A stretch of 6,177 nucleotides of DNA from the NCBI GenBank assembly GCA_023132545.1, contig JAGLYB010000061.1, forward strand, positions 1-6,177, written 5' to 3'. The DNA comes from Candidatus Bipolaricaulota bacterium. GTDB lineage: Bacteria > Bipolaricaulota > Bipolaricaulia > UBA7950 > UBA9294. This document shows, piece by piece, positions 1 through 5,867 of the stretch (the stretch's first letter is position 1; each line of letters starts with the position of its first letter). The notes beneath the pieces were generated by a model. It made no database searches. It was not told the origin of the DNA and saw nothing but the letters and a program-made list of their open reading frames with translations. Position numbers and translations under genes: made by a program.

Positions 1-13
1 CAGAGGGGGACCC

Positions 14-112
14 ATGGAATATGACCTTTCCGCACTTGTCTACATCCTGATAGGGATCATTCTCATCATGACATTCTATGTCGGCAGTTGCAGTGGCGGC
101 TCTTGCAGCTAG
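14..112 (+). CDS. Putative 32-residue single-span membrane peptide ending in a Cys-Gly-Gly-Cys-type tail
   Basis: I do not recognise this gene. The frame starts at ATG 14 and stops at TAG 110-112. A purine-rich GAGGGGG at 3-9 provides a Shine-Dalgarno match about 7 bases upstream if GAGG is taken as the core. The peptide has an acidic start (MEYD) and an uninterrupted hydrophobic segment over residues 5-23 (core LVYILIGIILIMTFYVG). A short polar tail, GSCSGGSCS, places cysteines at 26 and 31. It has no Lys or Arg, so membrane orientation cannot be read from charge. The stop lies 46 bases before the peptidase start, so the two could be co-transcribed. The frame is open to the left edge of the window, so this could instead be the end of a longer protein. 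Known bacterial peptides of this size often sit in membrane complexes as small subunits, but nothing here names a partner. The ordered hydrophobic-then-Cys/Gly pattern is the main argument that it is real. Confidence 0.45.
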   Translation: MEYDLSALVYILIGIILIMTFYVGSCSGGSCS

Positions 113-158
113 CTGCGACTTGAACCACAAACCTTGTAGATCCGAGAGGAGATCGAGC

Positions 159-1970
159 ATGCCAACGCATCGAATTCGGCTTGAAGACATCATGCACCTG
201 CCCAGCGTCTACTTCCCCACCGTATCCTTTGACGGGAAGCGATTGGCCTTCTACTGGGACAGAACCGGACAGATGGAACTCTACGTGATCGATCTCCCCG
301 ACGGCATTCCACAACAGATCAGCCATGGCAACGTTCCCAAATCGCTTCGCGCCGGCTTCATCTGGTCACGAGACGGGGCGCGCATCGTGTTTGCCAAAGA
401 CATTGGAGGCAACGAACAACATGACCTCTACAGTATGGATGTCTCATCGGGAGGGGTTTCTCAGCTAACAGACACCCCAAAAGCGCAGGATTATGCCGTG
501 GAGTTCTCCCCCGACGACGCGTGGATCTCCATGCTCTCCAATCGAGACGGCCAAATGAACTTGTACAAGCTGAAGTCTGACGGCAGCGAGGCGGTGCAGC
601 TGACCGAATTCGCGAACCCGGTATCTGGAGGACATTGGAGCCCGGACGGCACACAGTTGACGATCACGGCCAATGAAGCCAAAGACCTTCGCAATGCCGA
701 CATCTATGTCGTTGCCGCTGACGGGAGCGAGTGTCAGCGTGTACTCCGGGTGCAAGAAGGCTCCAAAGATCACGCCACAGCCTGGTTGCCGGACGGGCAG
801 CGGTTGGCGATTACGTCAGATGCAAGCAGCGTCAATCGCCCCGGCATCCTCGATATTGCATCCGGGTCCATTCGTTGGCTCGGAATCGAGGGTGTGGAAG
901 AATCAGCCGTAGCATTGTCTGAGAATGGAAAGAAACTGGCCACGCTTCGCAATCAGGAAGCCTCCGTGACGGTGGTCATTCATGATTTGGAAACTGGATC
1001 CGAACGGATTCTGGGCGCTGAATCGGGTTTCGCGATTTGGCCCGAATTCGCGCTGGGAGATCGCTCCGTGATCGTGGCACAAGCATCGGCAACCCGGCAC
1101 CGCGAACTGCTGACTGTTGATCTTGAGACGGGTGAAGGAAAGGCCCTGACGCCGGTTGACTATGGTCCCGTCGATACCCAAGCTTTCGTCGGCTCGCAAC
1201 ACGTTTGGTATAACTCAAGTGATGGGGTACCAATTCCCGCAATTCTCTACAGGCCCGAGAATCTGCCCGAAGCTGCCGCTGCCCCAGCCATGGTCATCGT
1301 TCACGGCGGTCCGACCGGCCAATTCTTCCGTGGGTTCGATCCGTTCGTTCAGGTGCTCGTGGACCGAGGCTTCGTCGTTCTTCAACCCAATGTTCGTGGA
1401 AGCACAGGATATGGGGTGGAATTTCGAGACATGAACCTCAATGACTGGGCGGGCGGAGATCTCGAGGATGTCGCCGCCGGAGTAACCTACCTCAAGTCAC
1501 TGGGCATCGTCGATCCTGAACGCGTTGTTGTGTTTGGAGGATCCTACGGTGGGTACATGACATTCATGGCCGTGGTGAAAAAGCCCAACTTGTGGAAGGC
1601 GGGCATTGCCTGGATCGGCATCACCGATCTGCATCGACTCTATGACAACAGCATGGAGCACTTCAAGTACTACCTACGCATGCTGATGGGCGACCCACAG
1701 GAAAACGCGGAGTTGTGGAAAGATCGAAGCGCTATCAACTTCGTCGAGAACCTCAAGGCCAAACTGCTCATCCTCCACGGTGTCAATGATCCGCGCTGTC
1801 CTGTCGAACAATCGAGGATTTTCCGTGACAGAATGCTCGAACTGGGCTACAAGGAAAACGACGACTTCGAGTACATCGAGTTCGCGGACGTAGGACATGC
1901 CTCGTCTGACATCGAACAGAAGACAGCAACCTACAAACTCATCCTCGACTTCCTAGATCGAACGATTTAG
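159..1970 (+). CDS. S9 family serine peptidase (acylaminoacyl-peptidase/prolyl oligopeptidase-like)
   Basis: A 603-aa serine peptidase of the prolyl oligopeptidase clan, normally active on short peptides or N-acylated peptides in the cytoplasm. Residues 1 to about 330 look like the beta-propeller gate, with repeated WD40/TolB-like motifs such as FSPDD, WSPDGTQL and LYVIDLPDG. The C-terminal alpha/beta-hydrolase domain has HGGP at 382-385 (oxyanion region), NVRGSTGYG from 411, the nucleophile elbow GGSYGGYM with Ser462, then Asp544 in HGVNDPRCP and His580 in VGHAS, a complete triad. The length is usual for S9C-type enzymes. I chose ATG 159 because AGGAG at 147-151 lies 7 bases upstream and MPTHRIRLEDI is a typical family start. 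An in-frame ATG at 78 would add 27 residues without a ribosome site and would overlap the small upstream frame. There is no signal peptide. Substrate class within S9 cannot be decided from sequence alone. Confidence 0.93.
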   Translation: MPTHRIRLEDIMHLPSVYFPTVSFDGKRLAFYWDRTGQMELYVIDLPDGIPQQISHGNVPKSLRAGFIWSRDGARIVFAKDIGGNEQHDLYSMDVSSGGVSQLTDTPKAQDYAVEFSPDDAWISMLSNRDGQMNLYKLKSDGSEAVQLTEFANPVSGGHWSPDGTQLTITANEAKDLRNADIYVVAADGSECQRVLRVQEGSKDHATAWLPDGQRLAITSDASSVNRPGILDIASGSIRWLGIEGVEESAVALSENGKKLATLRNQEASVTVVIHDLETGSERILGAESGFAIWPEFALGDRSVIVAQASATRHRELLTVDLETGEGKALTPVDYGPVDTQAFVGSQHVWYNSSDGVPIPAILYRPENLPEAAAAPAMVIVHGGPTGQFFRGFDPFVQVLVDRGFVVLQPNVRGSTGYGVEFRDMNLNDWAGGDLEDVAAGVTYLKSLGIVDPERVVVFGGSYGGYMTFMAVVKKPNLWKAGIAWIGITDLHRLYDNSMEHFKYYLRMLMGDPQENAELWKDRSAINFVENLKAKLLILHGVNDPRCPVEQSRIFRDRMLELGYKENDDFEYIEFADVGHASSDIEQKTATYKLILDFLDRTI

Positions 1971-2058
1971 GGATCACCGCAGCAGACTGATTCGAGCGAG
2001 ACGCTGAGGAAACGTTATCCAAGCACAATAGGCACGAGCTTGAAGCAACGACATCGTC

Positions 2059-2089
2059 GCCGCGTGAGATGGGTAGACTTCACGGCGGC
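2059..2089 (+). other. Imperfect hairpin in the gap between the peptidase and the first MBL gene
   Basis: GCCGCGTGA at 2059-2067 pairs with TCAC-G-GCGGC at 2080-2089, giving a 9-bp stem with one bulged G (2084) and a 12-base loop. There is no T-run after the right arm, so it is not a classical intrinsic terminator. It may still help end or stabilise the peptidase transcript, or lie in the leader of the MBL operon. The pairing is seen directly; the role is inference. The rest of the 216-base gap holds no convincing gene. Confidence 0.3.
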
Positions 2090-2186
2090 TAGCCCGACTA
2101 CAATCACGTGGGCATGCCCCCGTTTGTTGCATAGACAGCGTCAATCCGGTTGTATTTCGGATAGAACGGATCGAGGAGGTCGATGA

Positions 2187-3008
2187 ATGACAGGTGCAAG
2201 CTATCGATTCGAACTCGGCAAGTTCGAGCTTCTGATCGTCAAGGACGGCACTGGTGGTGCCCGGCCGCTATCAGATTTGGTGGATGACATCCCGTCGGAC
2301 CTCGTCGGCCATGAGATCTTCATGGAAGGCGGCCTCATGGTCATCGATACGCCGGAGAAGCGGTTTCTTATCGATGCGGGCAACGGGCCCAATCGCGGAC
2401 CGCGAACACATGCCGCCGAAGTGGCATTCGAGAAAGAGGGCATCACACCGCAGTCCATCGACACCATTCTGCTCACGCACGGAGATCCCGACCATATCGC
2501 CGGTCTTCTCACCAAAGGCGGAGAGTTCGTCTATCCCAACGCGCACTATGTTCTCAATATCGACCTATGGCGTGCTCTGAACAGCGATCCGGATGCAGGT
2601 CTGTACTTCGTAGGACAAACGGACTTCGTACGCAGGTTGGCCGATCTGATTCAAGGACGCAGCACGTTGCTGGAAGCCGAACGCGAGATTTGGCCCGGCA
2701 TCCGCGCCATTCCCGCACTCGGGCATCGAGCCGGACACACCATCTATCGCTTCGATTCCGAGAACACCGTCTTGTTCCACATCGGGGACGCCGCATTCGA
2801 TCCTGTGTTCCTTGAACATCCCGAATTGGTCATTCCCGCCGAGTACAAGCCTGACCAGGCCCGAGCCACTCGCAAGGCCGTCGCCCGCCGCGCCCTGGCC
2901 GAGAACGCCCTGATTGTCGGGTCGCACTTTGAGCTGGCCAACATCGGCCGCTTGAAGCAAGCGCAGGGGAAAGACCATTTCCAGTGGGTTCAGCAGTCGC
3001 CTGGATAG
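2187..3008 (+). CDS. Metallo-beta-lactamase fold hydrolase, paralog 1 of 3 (lactonase-like)
   Basis: A 273-aa MBL-fold hydrolase, of the general type that opens lactones, esters or thioesters with a dinuclear metal centre; the true substrate is unknown. The metal motif THGDPDH gives His98, Asp100, Asp102 and His103. His180 lies in GHRAGH, Asp201 in HIGDAAFDP and His247 in GSHFE, so the full ligand set is present. The second His of the textbook HxHxDH is Asp here, as in ComEC-type MBL domains. The layout resembles AHL lactonases such as AiiA (GHxxGH, late Asp and late His), but that is not enough to claim quorum quenching. It has no signal peptide. The start at ATG 2187 is set by a strong GAGGAGGT (2173-2180) with 6 bases spacing; an ATG at 2183 is out of frame. 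It is first in a row of three paralogs, 66 bases before the next, and is more diverged from the other two than they are from each other. The tail ends in GKDHFQWVQ. Confidence 0.93.
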   Translation: MTGASYRFELGKFELLIVKDGTGGARPLSDLVDDIPSDLVGHEIFMEGGLMVIDTPEKRFLIDAGNGPNRGPRTHAAEVAFEKEGITPQSIDTILLTHGDPDHIAGLLTKGGEFVYPNAHYVLNIDLWRALNSDPDAGLYFVGQTDFVRRLADLIQGRSTLLEAEREIWPGIRAIPALGHRAGHTIYRFDSENTVLFHIGDAAFDPVFLEHPELVIPAEYKPDQARATRKAVARRALAENALIVGSHFELANIGRLKQAQGKDHFQWVQQSPG

Positions 3009-3029
3009 TCAGAGCGAGCGATCCAGGCG
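2998..3029 (+). other. Perfect 9-bp inverted repeat over the stop codon of MBL gene 1
   Basis: CGCCTGGAT at 2998-3006 is the exact reverse complement of ATCCAGGCG at 3021-3029, with a 14-base loop between. The TAG stop (3006-3008) lies at the inner edge of the left arm. The stem is GC-rich and has no T-tract after it, so I do not call an intrinsic terminator. In RNA it would form a stable intercistronic hairpin, which could protect the upstream message end, set a processing site or reduce read-through into the next MBL gene. As DNA it could be an operator-like dyad. The next gene has its own Shine-Dalgarno sequence 33 bases further on. Confidence 0.5.
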
Positions 3030-3074
3030 GGAGATAGCTACCTAGAAGAACAGAAGGATTGAAAGGAAGTCATC

Positions 3075-3878
3075 GTGGAAGAGCAAATTCGTCGGTTTCG
3101 ACATTATGACATCGAGGGAGTCGTCATCCGCATCATGGATGATGAGATCCTCTCGCTGAACGAGTTTCTTGGTGAAGAGCATCAGCTTGACGACGGAGAT
3201 GAGTACGAGTTCGCCTACACCTGCTGCTATCTCAAGCATCGCGGCAGACACATCCTCATCGATGCCGGCTTCGACCCCGACACAACACCCGGTGCGCTCG
3301 AATCTATCGACGTTTCGCCGGAAGACATTGAACTCGTGCTGTTGACACATGCCGATCGCGACCACGTCGCCGGGTTATTGATGCCCGATGGATCACTCAC
3401 CTATCCCAACGCCCAACACGTCATTGGCAAGGAATTGTGGGACAACCTCTCTAATCCCGCGACCCTTGAAGCACTAGACAGCGAGCGACGTCCCTTCTAT
3501 CGCAAACTCGTCAGGGTCTTGAACGATTCCATCCAACTCTGTGATGGCGAATCCGACGTAGCCGATGGCATTCGTTTCATTCCCAGTGCCGGACATCGCA
3601 TCGGCCACGCAGTCTATGACTTCGCGTCCGAGGGAGAGCCATTGCTTCATACCGGAGACAGCTTCTTCCACCCCATCTTCGCCGAGCATCCCGACTGGAC
3701 CAATATCACGGACTCCATTCCCGAGGATGGCGTGAAGAGCCGGAAGCTGCTGGTGGCACGAGCCGCCAAATCCAATGCGACGATCCTCAGCACGCACATT
3801 CCGTTCCCCGGCATTGGACAACTGAAGAAGATCGACGATCTGCTGTATCAATGGACGCCGGTCGAGATCGAAGACTGA
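3075..3878 (+). CDS. Metallo-beta-lactamase fold hydrolase, paralog 2 of 3
   Basis: A 267-aa MBL-fold hydrolase, predicted cytoplasmic, substrate unknown. Metal ligands are His92, Asp94, Asp96 and His97 in THADRDHVAGL, His174 in GHRIGH, Asp195 in HTGDSFF and His241 in STHIPFPG, all expected positions filled. Just before the first beta-strand ending in LIDAG is FAYTCCYL, with neighbouring Cys50 and Cys51; this block is shared with paralog 3 but absent from paralog 1. A second shared block is LCDGES-VADGI before the GHRxGH motif. The start is GTG 3075, preceded by AAGGAAG (3063-3069) at about 5 bases; the sequence MEEQIRRF continues straight into the fold. The C-terminal tail GIGQLKKIDDLLYQW matches the position of the tail in paralog 1. 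Spacing of 66 and 82 bases to its neighbours on the same strand supports one operon. Paralogs 2 and 3 differ at many synonymous sites in their shared blocks, so the duplication is not recent. Confidence 0.93.
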   Translation: MEEQIRRFRHYDIEGVVIRIMDDEILSLNEFLGEEHQLDDGDEYEFAYTCCYLKHRGRHILIDAGFDPDTTPGALESIDVSPEDIELVLLTHADRDHVAGLLMPDGSLTYPNAQHVIGKELWDNLSNPATLEALDSERRPFYRKLVRVLNDSIQLCDGESDVADGIRFIPSAGHRIGHAVYDFASEGEPLLHTGDSFFHPIFAEHPDWTNITDSIPEDGVKSRKLLVARAAKSNATILSTHIPFPGIGQLKKIDDLLYQWTPVEIED

Positions 3879-3960
3879 AGGAGCAACCTTTAGCAGGAAG
3901 GCAAGGCGGAGACGTCACTCAGGCGCTAGAATTACCGAGAAGCAGACAAAGGAGAAAACT

Positions 3961-4737
3961 GTGAACCAGACCGCCAAGAATGCAGACGACAACTTGCATC
4001 TGTTTGATCATGGAGGAACGACCGGCGCTGTCATTCGCATTCTTCCCGATGCCGCCCGTTCGTTGAACGAAATGCTTCCCGAAGAGCTCCAGCAAACGCC
4101 CGACCAAAAACTACGTTTTGCCTATACCTGTTGCTACCTGAACCATCGTGACTGTCACATCATGATTGATGCGGGCATTGACGGAGATGAAGTCACTGCA
4201 ACGCTATCTGAACTCGGCGTGGCAGCAGGCGACATTGAGCTGGTCTGCATCACCCACGTCGATCGCGATCACGTCGCCGGCCTACTGTTGCAGATTGGTG
4301 ACGGCGAACTGGCCTATCCCAATGCCAAGTACGCCATCGACGCCGGACTGTGGGCCGACCTGCACAAACCCGAGACCTACGACAGCCTGCCCAAGCATCT
4401 GCGACGACTATTCGAGCGATTGAAAGAGCTGATCGAAGATCGCGTCATCCTATGTGATGGGGAAAGCAAGGTAGCCGACGGCATCACCTTCGTCCCCTGT
4501 CCGGGCCACCGGCCCGGACACGCCGCCTATGAATTCGCCACCGACGACACGCCCATCCTGCACATCGGAGACGCCGCCTTGAATCCAGTCTGGTTCGAGC
4601 ATCTCGACTGGCCTGTCGTAGGTGATACCTTGCCAGAACAAGCAATGGAGAGTCGGAAGATGATCCTGGAGAGGGCGAAGGAGACGGAAGCGCTGGTGAT
4701 TGGAACACATCTGCCGTGGCCTGGGATTATGCTCTAG
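3961..4737 (+). CDS. Metallo-beta-lactamase fold hydrolase, paralog 3 of 3, with shortened C-terminus
   Basis: A 258-aa MBL-fold hydrolase, closest to paralog 2. Metal ligands are His99, Asp101, Asp103 and His104 in THVDRDHVAGL, His183 in GHRPGH, Asp204 in HIGDAALNP and His250 in GTHLPWPG. The FAYTCCYL block is present (Cys57, Cys58), as is LCDGESKVADGI. The start is GTG 3961 with AAAGGAGA (3948-3955), GGAG being 6 bases upstream. The oddity is the end: the protein stops with PGIML only eight residues after the last ligand, whereas paralog 2 continues about 18 residues further through a QLKKIDDLLYQW tail. No such tail is found in any frame just after the stop, so a simple frameshift does not explain it. 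All ligands remain, so it may still be active, or it may be a gene clipped by a rearrangement at its 3' end. The stop overlaps the palindrome CTCTAGAG. Confidence 0.91.
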   Translation: MNQTAKNADDNLHLFDHGGTTGAVIRILPDAARSLNEMLPEELQQTPDQKLRFAYTCCYLNHRDCHIMIDAGIDGDEVTATLSELGVAAGDIELVCITHVDRDHVAGLLLQIGDGELAYPNAKYAIDAGLWADLHKPETYDSLPKHLRRLFERLKELIEDRVILCDGESKVADGITFVPCPGHRPGHAAYEFATDDTPILHIGDAALNPVWFEHLDWPVVGDTLPEQAMESRKMILERAKETEALVIGTHLPWPGIML

Positions 4738-4739
4738 AG
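4732..4739. repeat. Left copy of the 8-bp palindrome CTCTAGAG
   Basis: A perfect palindrome covering the stop codon of the third MBL gene. The same eight bases recur at 5803-5810, on the far side of the low-GC gene pair. Three bases after this copy comes TTGCG; five bases after the other copy comes TTGCG too. An 8-mer repeat can arise by chance, so only its position makes it notable. Confidence 0.25.
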
Positions 4740-4891
4740 GGGTTGCGTCACCTGCGCCAAGCGCTCATGTTACAGCAGTACAGTTCCTGCATAAGCCACT
4801 TGCACATATCCCCATCACAGCCAGAGATTCGATTAGATCCTTTCCCTCGTTGTTCGGAGCAGCAACTGTGGTTCAGGATTATGGCGTACCC

Positions 4892-5251
4892 CTAGAATGG
4901 CACCTCCTCGGGACCAAGGTCAGCTAGCAAACTGTCAAGAACCTGCTCCACTCCCAATGCTTGGCTTCTGGCCGTTTCGAACATCTCGTACATGATCCTG
5001 TATGCAGGAAAGTCACCGTCGGCAACATCTCTGTCGCTGAATTCATCTACATGCTTGCCTTCAGCATTGAACAACCGAATGACCACGTCTGGCTCAGGAG
5101 TATTTGCTCCCTGAAGGGAAATTTGAACTGAAGATGATGAGAAGGAAACCTGAAAAACACCCTCAATCTCAGTTTCCTCCCAATGAATATAACCTGCCTC
5201 GGTTCGTGAAGCCAGTCGATTTACTAGTATGCGTTGCTTTTCAGTTGCCAT
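4892..5251 (-). CDS. Small soluble protein of unknown function (119 aa)
   Basis: I cannot name this family. The protein appears to be soluble and alpha/beta. Residues 23-47 hold a tryptophan-centred strand region (YIHWEETEIEGVFQVSF) followed by a serine run and VQISL. Residues 55-72 are strand-like (PDVVIRLFNAEGKHVDEF), then SDRDV. Residues 84-111 form an amphipathic helix pattern (AYRIMYEMFETARSQALG, then VEQVLDSLLADL). It has no signal peptide, membrane segment, metal motif or catalytic signature. From memory, small bacterial hypothetical proteins with this WEET, strand, then YE-ARxQALGV pattern are widespread, but I cannot verify that here. The start at 5251 is set by an AGGGAGGGAGG (5257-5267, reverse strand) 5 bases upstream, lying inside the end of the preceding gene. 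The start overlaps that gene by 11 bases, so translation is probably coupled and the two products may work together. It faces the MBL operon tail to tail across 154 bases. Confidence 0.75.
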   Translation of the reverse strand: MATEKQRILVNRLASRTEAGYIHWEETEIEGVFQVSFSSSSVQISLQGANTPEPDVVIRLFNAEGKHVDEFSDRDVADGDFPAYRIMYEMFETARSQALGVEQVLDSLLADLGPEEVPF

Positions 5252-5753
5252 CTGAGCCTCCCTCCCTATTCTTCACCTCGATAAGAAGTTCTTGAAGAAT
5301 ATCAACTAGATTTGACAGGCGACTATTAAGTTTCGGTACATCTGCTGTATCAACATCTGCGATGACCTTCTCAACAATCCGCTCTGAGTTTGCAAGGTGT
5401 TGAATCGCCGATTGAATCGAGCTCCTATCTGCCTCCGAAATATGTGGATAAGCACCCCTGATCGACACAAGCAGTTTCCGAAGCGTTCCATACCGCTCTG
5501 GAAGCAACTGCCACGACTTGTCGCGTTGCAGTCGCTTAATCTCCTCAAGCATCGAAATCGCAGACGTAAGTCCTGTTGCGACGTCAAATCGCATCATCCT
5601 GACTCGCGCACTGTCTGCGGCTTCCTTTGCAAGGTTGGCCGCTGACCGAGAGCGGCCAACGCTGTAGATAGTGACTATGAAGCCGATGACTGTCACTATC
5701 AAACCGATGATGCTTGCCAATTCAGGGATACTGAGCGTTGAAAGGTATGTCAT
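5241..5753 (-). CDS. Membrane-anchored helical protein of unknown function (about 170 aa)
   Basis: I do not recognise a named family. From the chosen start the protein is 170 aa: a short N-terminus, one transmembrane segment at about residues 12-32 (core IIGLIVTVIGFIVTIYSV), then GRSRS. The rest is a long charged, mostly helical cytoplasmic part, with alanine-rich AANLAKEAADSARVRM likely coiled coil near the membrane. The Arg-rich flank after the segment predicts the C-terminus inside. A YPHISEADR turn splits the helices near the middle. No enzymatic motif is visible. Start choice: AGGGAGA at 5759-5765 (reverse strand) is about 5 bases from the second of two adjacent ATGs, 5753; the first, 5756, is possible. 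An upstream in-frame ATG at 5798 adds 15 residues (MQWRACMCIV...) without a ribosome site. It is the first gene of the - strand pair, overlapping the next by 11 bases. Base composition is much lower in G+C than the flanking genes, which suggests acquisition. Confidence 0.75.
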   Translation of the reverse strand: MTYLSTLSIPELASIIGLIVTVIGFIVTIYSVGRSRSAANLAKEAADSARVRMMRFDVATGLTSAISMLEEIKRLQRDKSWQLLPERYGTLRKLLVSIRGAYPHISEADRSSIQSAIQHLANSERIVEKVIADVDTADVPKLNSRLSNLVDILQELLIEVKNREGGSDGN

Positions 5754-5802
5754 CATGTTCTCCCTAGTAACAATGCACATACAGGCTCTCCATTGCAACT
5801 CA

Positions 5803-5810
5803 CTCTAGAG
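5803..5810. repeat. Right copy of the 8-bp palindrome CTCTAGAG
   Basis: Identical to the palindrome at 4732-4739, located in the divergent gap between the helical membrane-protein gene and the nitrilase-family gene. The two copies bracket the low-GC unit, about 1.07 kb apart. No longer flanking identity is visible. Confidence 0.25.
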
Positions 5811-5831
5811 AATGATTGCGGGTTTGCTGCT

Positions 5832-5860
5832 TTGAACCAACCGTCCCCAAACAATATTAT
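5832..5860 (+). promoter_or_regulatory. Sigma-70-type promoter for the carbon-nitrogen hydrolase gene, predicted leaderless
   Basis: TTGAAC at 5832-5837 matches the -35 consensus at 4 of 6 positions and TATTAT at 5855-5860 matches the -10 consensus at 5 of 6. The spacer is exactly 17 bases. Transcription would begin around 5866-5868, that is at or within two bases of the ATG at 5868. No Shine-Dalgarno sequence precedes that ATG, which agrees with a leaderless message. All other complete genes here have clear ribosome sites. Confidence 0.55.
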
Positions 5861-5867
5861 CGTAGCC

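Noticed and set aside
78..158. 27-residue N-terminal extension of the S9 peptidase from ATG 78
   Set aside because: No ribosome site precedes 78, the extension overlaps the small membrane peptide frame, and ATG 159 has AGGAG at good spacing and a family-like start.
2074..2104. Possible promoter for the MBL operon: TAGACT and TACAAT
   Set aside because: The -10 matches 5 of 6, but the -35 matches only 4 of 6 with a 19-base spacer, and it overlaps the hairpin; too weak to annotate.
1973..2131. 52-residue - strand frame in the same gap, starting MQQTGACPR
   Set aside because: No Shine-Dalgarno sequence and no recognisable or ordered pattern.
2064..2186. GTG-started 40-residue + strand frame ending just before the MBL gene 1 start
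   Set aside because: No ribosome site, Arg/Trp/Cys-rich random-looking composition, and it runs through the hairpin; ending next to the ATG looks like coincidence.
2565..2978. Long open frame antisense to MBL gene 1, and similar ones antisense to the other GC-rich genes
   Set aside because: These mirror the codon bias of the true genes, lack ribosome sites and show no domain pattern.
3948..4737. Third MBL gene as a pseudogene
   Set aside because: The frame is open, the ribosome site is good and all metal ligands remain, so only a shortened end is claimed.
4767..4895. 42-residue + strand frame after MBL gene 3, considered as its missing tail or a small gene
   Set aside because: It shows no similarity to the tails of paralogs 1 and 2, has no ribosome site, and runs into the 3' end of the opposite-strand gene.
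5757..5830. Promoter for the - strand pair (TTGCAA with CATTGT 17 bases later on the reverse strand)
   Set aside because: The -10 matches only 3 of 6 positions; no better combination was seen by eye.
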